From Thermogladius sp. (GTDB lineage: Archaea; Thermoproteota; Thermoprotei_A; Sulfolobales; Desulfurococcaceae), in the NCBI GenBank assembly GCA_009904025.1, contig WYEE01000012.1, positions 1-17,003 of the forward strand: a stretch of 17,003 nt of DNA, read 5' to 3'. Position 1 is the stretch's first letter. The number at the start of each line of letters is the position of its first letter. Below the pieces are notes generated by a model, which did no database searches, was not told the DNA's origin, and saw only the letters and a list, made by a program, of their open reading frames with translations. The translations under genes and the position numbers were made by a program. Below are positions 13,165-17,003 of the stretch, in pieces.

Positions 13165-13172
13165 GTTTAATT
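13165..13172 (+). promoter_or_regulatory. TATA box of the phosphomevalonate dehydratase genes
   Basis: GTTTAATT is centred about 43 bp before the ATG at 13212. This predicts a leader of about 18 bases that contains GGGAGGT (13196-13202), a good ribosome binding site nine bases before the ATG. Confidence 0.45.
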
Positions 13173-13211
13173 GGGTAATCCATCCTAGTGCAACTGGGAG
13201 GTTCCAGATAG

Positions 13212-14378
13212 ATGTTTTTGACTAGGGAACAGGAGAGAATGCTGAATGGGGATTACGGTTGGGCTGTCGCGAAAGCTATGGCCATTATCGTGAAGACGGG
13301 TGAGGTTCTGGGCGCATCCCGCCTTGTCGAGATATCACACGCCCATGTTTCAGGCGTCTCGTATACGAATATACTTGACCCTGGCCTGGATTTCGTAAGG
13401 AGGATGCTCCTCAGCGGCGGCAGGGCTAGAGTCTACACGACTATTAACCCTGGTTGCGTGGACTACTCTGGTTTATCGAGCCTGATAGACGGGTCTTTCA
13501 ATGAGAAGCAAGCCGTTATCGACGAGTCGCTTACTAGAATGGGCTTCAAACCGGTTTTCACCTGCATACCCTACTATCATAGACCCCCCTCTCAAGGCGA
13601 GTTCCTAGCATGGGGGGAGAGCAGTGCCGTCGCTGTAGCGAACAGCTACTACGGCGCTAGCTCCAACAGAGAGGGGGGTCCGCTCGCCTTGGCGGCTGCT
13701 GTAACAGGCTACACGTATTACGCCGGCTTACACATACCCGAGAACAGGGTTGCGAGAGTTCTTGTGAGAGTTGTAGACCCATCGGTCTCGAGGAATCCCG
13801 GGGCACTGGGTTTATGGGTCGGCGAGAACATTAGGGAGATACCCTTAGTGGAAGGCTTCAACCCGACTCTATGGGATTTGAAGATAATGCTTGCAGCCTC
13901 AGCGGCCTCGGGCTCTCACGCGCTTATTGTGGTTGAAAAAATCACGCCTCGAGGCTTCTACAAGGTAGACTCCTTGGAGAAGGTTGAAGTGGAGTGGAGG
14001 GATCTCGAGAAATATATTGGTTTAGAGCCCAGCGGGGGGAGCATCCTAGGCTACCTCGGCTGCCCCCACCTCCACCCATGGGAGTTTCATATCGTGTACG
14101 AGTATGTTAAGAGGAGGGGTAGGTTGCCTGGGAGAAACAGGCTCCTCCTCACAATACCCCTCGAGGTCTACGAGAGGTACCGGGACAAAGTTTTATACCT
14201 CCGTGGACTCGGAGTGGACGTGGCTGCTGGAACGTGCCCGGTGGTTTCAAGACTTACGAAGAGATTCGACCACCTAGTCACCAACTCGGGTAAAGCAGTG
14301 TTCTACTTGAGCAAGCAGCTGAAAATGAACTACTATCTAACCGAGACTAGGAGGGTGCTTGAGATTGTCTACGCTTAG
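13212..14378 (+). CDS. Phosphomevalonate dehydratase large subunit (aconitase X catalytic domain)
   Basis: With the small subunit this enzyme removes water from mevalonate 5-phosphate to give trans-anhydromevalonate 5-phosphate, the defining step of the archaeal mevalonate pathway. It uses a [4Fe-4S] cluster. The 388-residue product carries the aconitase-X signature: EISHAHVSGVSYTNI (40-54), VYTTINPGC with Cys82, FTC with Cys118, and the long motif GEFLAWGESSAVAVANS then SNREGG (129-156). GCPHLHPWE and GTCPVV near the C-terminus supply further cysteines. It starts at an ATG with GGGAGGT upstream and overlaps the small-subunit gene by 14 bases. The UbiD-like enzyme of the next pathway step lies upstream on the same strand. 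Confidence 0.93.
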   Translation: MFLTREQERMLNGDYGWAVAKAMAIIVKTGEVLGASRLVEISHAHVSGVSYTNILDPGLDFVRRMLLSGGRARVYTTINPGCVDYSGLSSLIDGSFNEKQAVIDESLTRMGFKPVFTCIPYYHRPPSQGEFLAWGESSAVAVANSYYGASSNREGGPLALAAAVTGYTYYAGLHIPENRVARVLVRVVDPSVSRNPGALGLWVGENIREIPLVEGFNPTLWDLKIMLAASAASGSHALIVVEKITPRGFYKVDSLEKVEVEWRDLEKYIGLEPSGGSILGYLGCPHLHPWEFHIVYEYVKRRGRLPGRNRLLLTIPLEVYERYRDKVLYLRGLGVDVAAGTCPVVSRLTKRFDHLVTNSGKAVFYLSKQLKMNYYLTETRRVLEIVYA

Positions 14379-14763
14379 ACTCCAAGTTAGAGTGTTAGTG
14401 GACGGGGATTGCCGGGCACCCCTCTACCTCTACAATGGCTACGTGAGCTTCTTCGGCGAGATAGACCCGGTCAACGGGTTGCACAGGGCTACGGGGGAGG
14501 GTATTTCAGGTAAAGCGTTCGCATTCAAGGGAGGGAGAGGGAGTACTGTGGGCTCCTACGTGATATACGCGTTGAAGTACTACGGCAGGCAACCCGCGTG
14601 CCTGGTAGTCGAGGAGGTAGAGCCGATTATAGTGACTGGTTGCGTTATGGCTGACATACCTTTGTTCCAGGTTGAAAAAGGTTTTCTGAGTAAAATGACC
14701 TCTAAGAGGGGTTTGCTGATCCATGAGAGGGGTAGCAGTTATGTTAAAATCGAGTACGAGTAG
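14365..14763 (+). CDS. Phosphomevalonate dehydratase small subunit (aconitase X swivel domain)
   Basis: This is the swivel-domain partner of the large subunit, 132 residues. The family motif GRGSTVGSYVIYAL (55-68), preceded by ISGKAFAFKG, forms the phosphate-binding side of the active site, and PACLVVEEVEPIIVTG and GCVMADIPL follow. I chose TTG 14365 because GGAGGGTG (14350-14357) stands seven bases upstream. A TTG at 14359 in the same frame is only one base from that motif. The gene overlaps the end of the large subunit by 14 bases and the thymidylate kinase start by 23 bases, so all three are probably on one mRNA with coupled translation. Confidence 0.92.
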   Translation: MSTLRLQVRVLVDGDCRAPLYLYNGYVSFFGEIDPVNGLHRATGEGISGKAFAFKGGRGSTVGSYVIYALKYYGRQPACLVVEEVEPIIVTGCVMADIPLFQVEKGFLSKMTSKRGLLIHERGSSYVKIEYE

Positions 14764-15349
14764 CAGAGGGCTCTTCATAGTCCTAGAGGGGCTGGATGGA
14801 TCGGGTAAGACGAGTATAGCACTAGCCCTCGTAGACAAGCTGAACAGGCTGGGTTACAAGGCGTTGTACACTTACGAGCCATACGACTCGCCGGTTGTTA
14901 GAATTGTTAAAAACGAGTACTCTGACATCAGGGACGCCTACATAGACGCTTTAACCTACGCTCTAGATAGGCTGATCCACTGGAGGAAGATAATAGAGCC
15001 GGCGCTAATGGAGAAGAGCATCGTGGTCTCCGACCGCTACTTCTACAGTAGCGTGGCATACCAGACAGCTTCCGGCGCACCCTATGAATGGGTTCTAGAA
15101 GTCAACAAGCATGCCCCGAGACCGGACTTAGCGATATACCTGGACGTGGAGCCTGAGAGAGGGCTTGCGAGAAAGAGGGGTTTAACGTCGAGGTTCCCCG
15201 AGTACGAGAGGCTGGATTTCCTGGTGAAAGTTAGAGAAGTCTACCTGAGGATGGTTAGAGAGGGTCTCCTCACCCTAATAGACTCTAACAGGGGTTTAAG
15301 CGAGGTTTTCGATGACGTGTGGAATACTGTGAGGAGGCTTCTACCCTAG
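14741..15349 (+). CDS. tmk: Thymidylate kinase
   Basis: This enzyme phosphorylates dTMP to dTDP with ATP. The 202-residue product has the P-loop LEGLDGSGKTSIA (about 15-27), the DRYFYSSVAYQ segment that binds the nucleotide monophosphate (the DR motif), and LDVEPERGLARKRG as the start of the lid. I chose ATG 14741, which follows GAGAGGGGT at good spacing. An ATG at 14723 would add six residues. It overlaps the end of the phosphomevalonate dehydratase small subunit by 23 bases. Its TAG stop lies in the CTAG at 15346-15349, which also holds the stop of the convergent UPF0148 gene. Confidence 0.96.
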   Translation: MLKSSTSSRGLFIVLEGLDGSGKTSIALALVDKLNRLGYKALYTYEPYDSPVVRIVKNEYSDIRDAYIDALTYALDRLIHWRKIIEPALMEKSIVVSDRYFYSSVAYQTASGAPYEWVLEVNKHAPRPDLAIYLDVEPERGLARKRGLTSRFPEYERLDFLVKVREVYLRMVREGLLTLIDSNRGLSEVFDDVWNTVRRLLP

Positions 15350-15738
15350 CCGGCTTCACTAGTAGCCTGCTTGGAGGATAGGATCCTTTTGATCCTCCTA
15401 ACCCTCTCAACCACTTCAAGCCACTTGATCAGATCCGTCGGCTCGATCTCGCTTCTCTCAGTGATCATAGCGTTCATCTCCATCACAGCTCTCTCCTCGA
15501 TTCTATCCAGGGTTAGAGCCAGGCTTACAGTGGTTTTAACCTCCCTGGCCTCCTCATCCGATTTAACGACGTAGACCCTCCCGTGCACGGGGCACACCAC
15601 CTCACCTGTCTTGGTCTTGAACAATGGTAGGTTGCAACCGGGCATAGGACATGTCTCGGGGAGCATTACGGCACCGGATTTTATCAGCTCAGCCATCTTT
15701 TTAACCGGGTCTACCTCGAGTTCGACCAACCCGCTCAC
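15346..15738 (-). CDS. UPF0148 / Sjogren-syndrome autoantigen p27-type zinc-ribbon protein
   Basis: The product has about 130 residues and its function is not established. The N-terminal part is helical (VDPVKKMAELIKSGAVML). It runs into a zinc ribbon with Cys30, Cys35 (CPMPGC), Cys49 and His52 (CPVHG), as in archaeal members of the autoantigen p27 family. The C-terminal half is charged and probably helical or coiled-coil (about 55-125). The GTG at 15738 is 22 bp from the TATA core. A TTG at 15729 preceded by GGGGAGTGAG is an equally good start, which would shorten the protein by three residues. It converges on tmk through a shared CTAG and diverges from a UPF0147 gene. Confidence 0.82.
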   Translation of the reverse strand: MSGLVELEVDPVKKMAELIKSGAVMLPETCPMPGCNLPLFKTKTGEVVCPVHGRVYVVKSDEEAREVKTTVSLALTLDRIEERAVMEMNAMITERSEIEPTDLIKWLEVVERVRRIKRILSSKQATSEAG

Positions 15739-15756
15739 TCCCCTAGATTCGAATGA

Positions 15757-15764
15757 TTATATAA
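15757..15764. promoter_or_regulatory. Palindromic TATA box between UPF0148 and UPF0147 genes
   Basis: TTATATAA is a perfect 8-bp palindrome, about 22 bp from the minus-strand GTG and 50 bp from the plus-strand ATG at 15811. Either strand could use it. For the plus strand it predicts a start near 15786, which puts in-frame GTGs at 15775 and 15781 outside the mRNA. Confidence 0.5.
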
Positions 15765-15810
15765 GATTATAATCGTGAATGTGATAGAGAGTAACACTCG
15801 AGGGGGTGTC

Positions 15811-16080
15811 ATGGCGAGAGTTCTGGACAACACTGCTAAAATAAACAACGCGATATTCCTGTTACTATCCGTGATAAACGACACGGCTGTCCCGAGGAAT
15901 ATAAGGAGGGCGGCTACAGAGGCGCTAAACTACCTGAGGAGTGAAACCCTCACCCCCGGTGTTAAAGCCGCTAACGCTATAAGCGTCTTAGACCAGGTTA
16001 GCCAGGATCCAAACATGCCTTTATCGGCTAGAACAAAGATCTGGCAGGTTATAGCCATACTCGAGACCATCCACGACTAG
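15811..16080 (+). CDS. UPF0147 family protein
   Basis: This is a small helical archaeal protein of unknown function, 89 residues. The family pattern is clear: VINDTAVPRNIRRAATEAL in the first half and SQDPNMPLSARTKIWQVIAIL in the second. The ATG at 15811 gives the usual family length of about 90 residues and follows GGGGGTG closely. In-frame GTGs at 15775 and 15781 would add 12 or 10 residues but lie before the likely transcription start. A FAU-1-like RNase gene follows on the same strand after 21 bases, so the two are probably co-transcribed. Confidence 0.88.
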   Translation: MARVLDNTAKINNAIFLLLSVINDTAVPRNIRRAATEALNYLRSETLTPGVKAANAISVLDQVSQDPNMPLSARTKIWQVIAILETIHD

Positions 16081-16101
16081 CCGGGTTCAACGGGGTTTGT
16101 T

Positions 16102-17003
16102 TTGCCTAATGTGAGGATACGGGGGATTTCCTCAACAGCTATTACATTTTTACTCGTTTCAAAAGGGTTTAGGGTCGTCCAGGCCTCTGATGTTATTAGG
16201 GAGAGGCTTGGCATACCCTTCGACAAGGCCCCAGCCGAGGTAACGGTCAAGGACTCCAGCGAGCCCAGTACGCTTGTTGTACTCGGGAAGAGGGGGGCGG
16301 TGGAGGGGGTTGTAGAAGCACTAGTCTCGGAGCTCGAGGACGTTGTCGTCTGGTGGGGTAGGCCCGGCTTACACACAGTGGTTAAAGCGCGTGTCAGCAG
16401 GGTTGAGAACGGTAGGTGCATACTCGAGTTGCCTGGGGGCGTGGAGGGGGTACTAGAAGCCTGTGATAGCAGGGAGAACGGCTTCCTCGTTGTAACAGTG
16501 GTTAAGCCATCTTTCAGGAAGGGTGAGAGGGCGATCGTATCAAGGGAGCTGAGAGTAGACGGGGACTACGTCTCCTTGATCAAGGGGAGTGGTAGAATAG
16601 AGTTCTCTGAGTTCATCAGAGACCAGGCTAGGAGAGCAGAGTTGTCTTCTCTAGCCGTTTCGAAACTGATGGGTTCGGGTATAGGCGTTAGATTCAGGAG
16701 TAACAGCCAGTACGCCGAGTTACACGAGATCGCCGCTGAAATAGACTCCCTGCTGAGGCGGCTCAGGGAGATAGACGCCAGGAGTAGGATGGAAGGGTCT
16801 ATTAATGTATTACACGAAGGCGAGTCCATAGCACTGGTTTACCTCGCGTCGCCGGCTAAGACGAGGCTGGACGAGCTCAGGAGTAGAGTAGCCCCAACAG
16901 CGGTAGGCCACCACCAGCTCAAGTACATGGGGTTGGGCGAGCTAGTGGATTTCGCCGAGTACCTTCTTGCAAATAGAGCTATCTCGAGGGAGGCTACAGG
17001 CCT
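16102..17003 (+). CDS. FAU-1-like RNA-binding / RNase E/G-family protein, N-terminal part
   Basis: This frame stays open to the window end, so about 300 residues are seen of a protein that usually has over 400. The start MPNVRIRGISSTAITFLLVSKGF matches the N-terminus of archaeal FAU-1 proteins, described as AU-rich-RNA-binding and related to the RNase E/G core. An S1-like part follows (about 95-160, with CILELPGGVEGVL). Further on, VYLASPAKTRLDELRSRVAPTAVGHHQLK around 250-278 resembles the conserved FAU-1 core with its G-H-H motif. I chose TTG 16102, a few bases after CGGGG. A GTG at 16111 is the alternative. It follows UPF0147 by 21 bases. It may act in rRNA or mRNA processing, and the catalytic end is not in this window. 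Confidence 0.8.
   Translation, partial: MPNVRIRGISSTAITFLLVSKGFRVVQASDVIRERLGIPFDKAPAEVTVKDSSEPSTLVVLGKRGAVEGVVEALVSELEDVVVWWGRPGLHTVVKARVSRVENGRCILELPGGVEGVLEACDSRENGFLVVTVVKPSFRKGERAIVSRELRVDGDYVSLIKGSGRIEFSEFIRDQARRAELSSLAVSKLMGSGIGVRFRSNSQYAELHEIAAEIDSLLRRLREIDARSRMEGSINVLHEGESIALVYLASPAKTRLDELRSRVAPTAVGHHQLKYMGLGELVDFAEYLLANRAISREATG

Overview
The window looks like chromosomal core sequence from a hyperthermophilic crenarchaeon, most likely of the Desulfurococcales (inference from gene content and protein style, not from a search). Evidence: archaeal/eukaryote-type information genes (TFB, RNA polymerase subunit Rpo12, aIF1, ribosomal proteins S27e and L44e), archaeal ether-lipid synthesis (CarS), two tRNAs with short introns at position 37/38, many GTG and TTG starts, and near-leaderless genes placed 20-30 bp behind TATA boxes. 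Genes are densely packed. No stretch over about 300 bases lacks a gene. I see no insertion sequence, CRISPR array, rRNA gene, integrase or compositional break.

Layout. 1-1631: a molybdate/tungstate-type ABC transporter, with the binding protein (cut by the window edge) diverging from permease and ATPase genes. 1628-3165: a transcription/translation block of rpo12, aIF1 and TFB. 3286-4121: tRNA-Gln(UUG) with an 18-nt intron, followed closely by an AlaX editing hydrolase. 4152-7622: a GT-C-like membrane glycosyltransferase, a purine-type phosphoribosyltransferase and CTP synthase. 7658-7900: tRNA-Ser(CGA) with a 16-nt intron, and tRNA-Leu(CAG). 9618-7960 on the minus strand: a RecA-like ATPase, carS, L44e and S27e. 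9693-15349 on the plus strand: a YqgF/RuvC-like RNase H-fold protein, a UbiD-family decarboxylase, a Clp1/Grc3-type polynucleotide kinase, the two aconitase-X-type subunits and thymidylate kinase. 15346-17003: a UPF0148 zinc-ribbon protein diverging from UPF0147 and a FAU-1-like RNase E/G-family gene that runs off the end.

Functionally, the clearest pathway is the archaeal (modified) mevalonate route: phosphomevalonate dehydratase (large and small subunits) and the UbiD-like anhydromevalonate phosphate decarboxylase lie within 4.4 kb. CarS, a later step of membrane-lipid synthesis, is about 1.4 kb upstream on the other strand. Several genes concern RNA metabolism: AlaX, the Clp1-type kinase, the FAU-1-like protein and the intron-bearing tRNAs.

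The main non-coding signals are: a perfect tandem 9-mer in the ABC-transporter divergent promoter; a recurring layout in which divergent genes flank one near-palindromic TATA core; two convergent gene pairs whose TAG stops share one CTAG; and a 6-bp perfect dyad touching the TATA region of the kinase gene. I found no clearly new defence or mobile system. The least understood protein is the RNase H-fold gene at 9693-10373, which diverges from the RecA-like ATPase.
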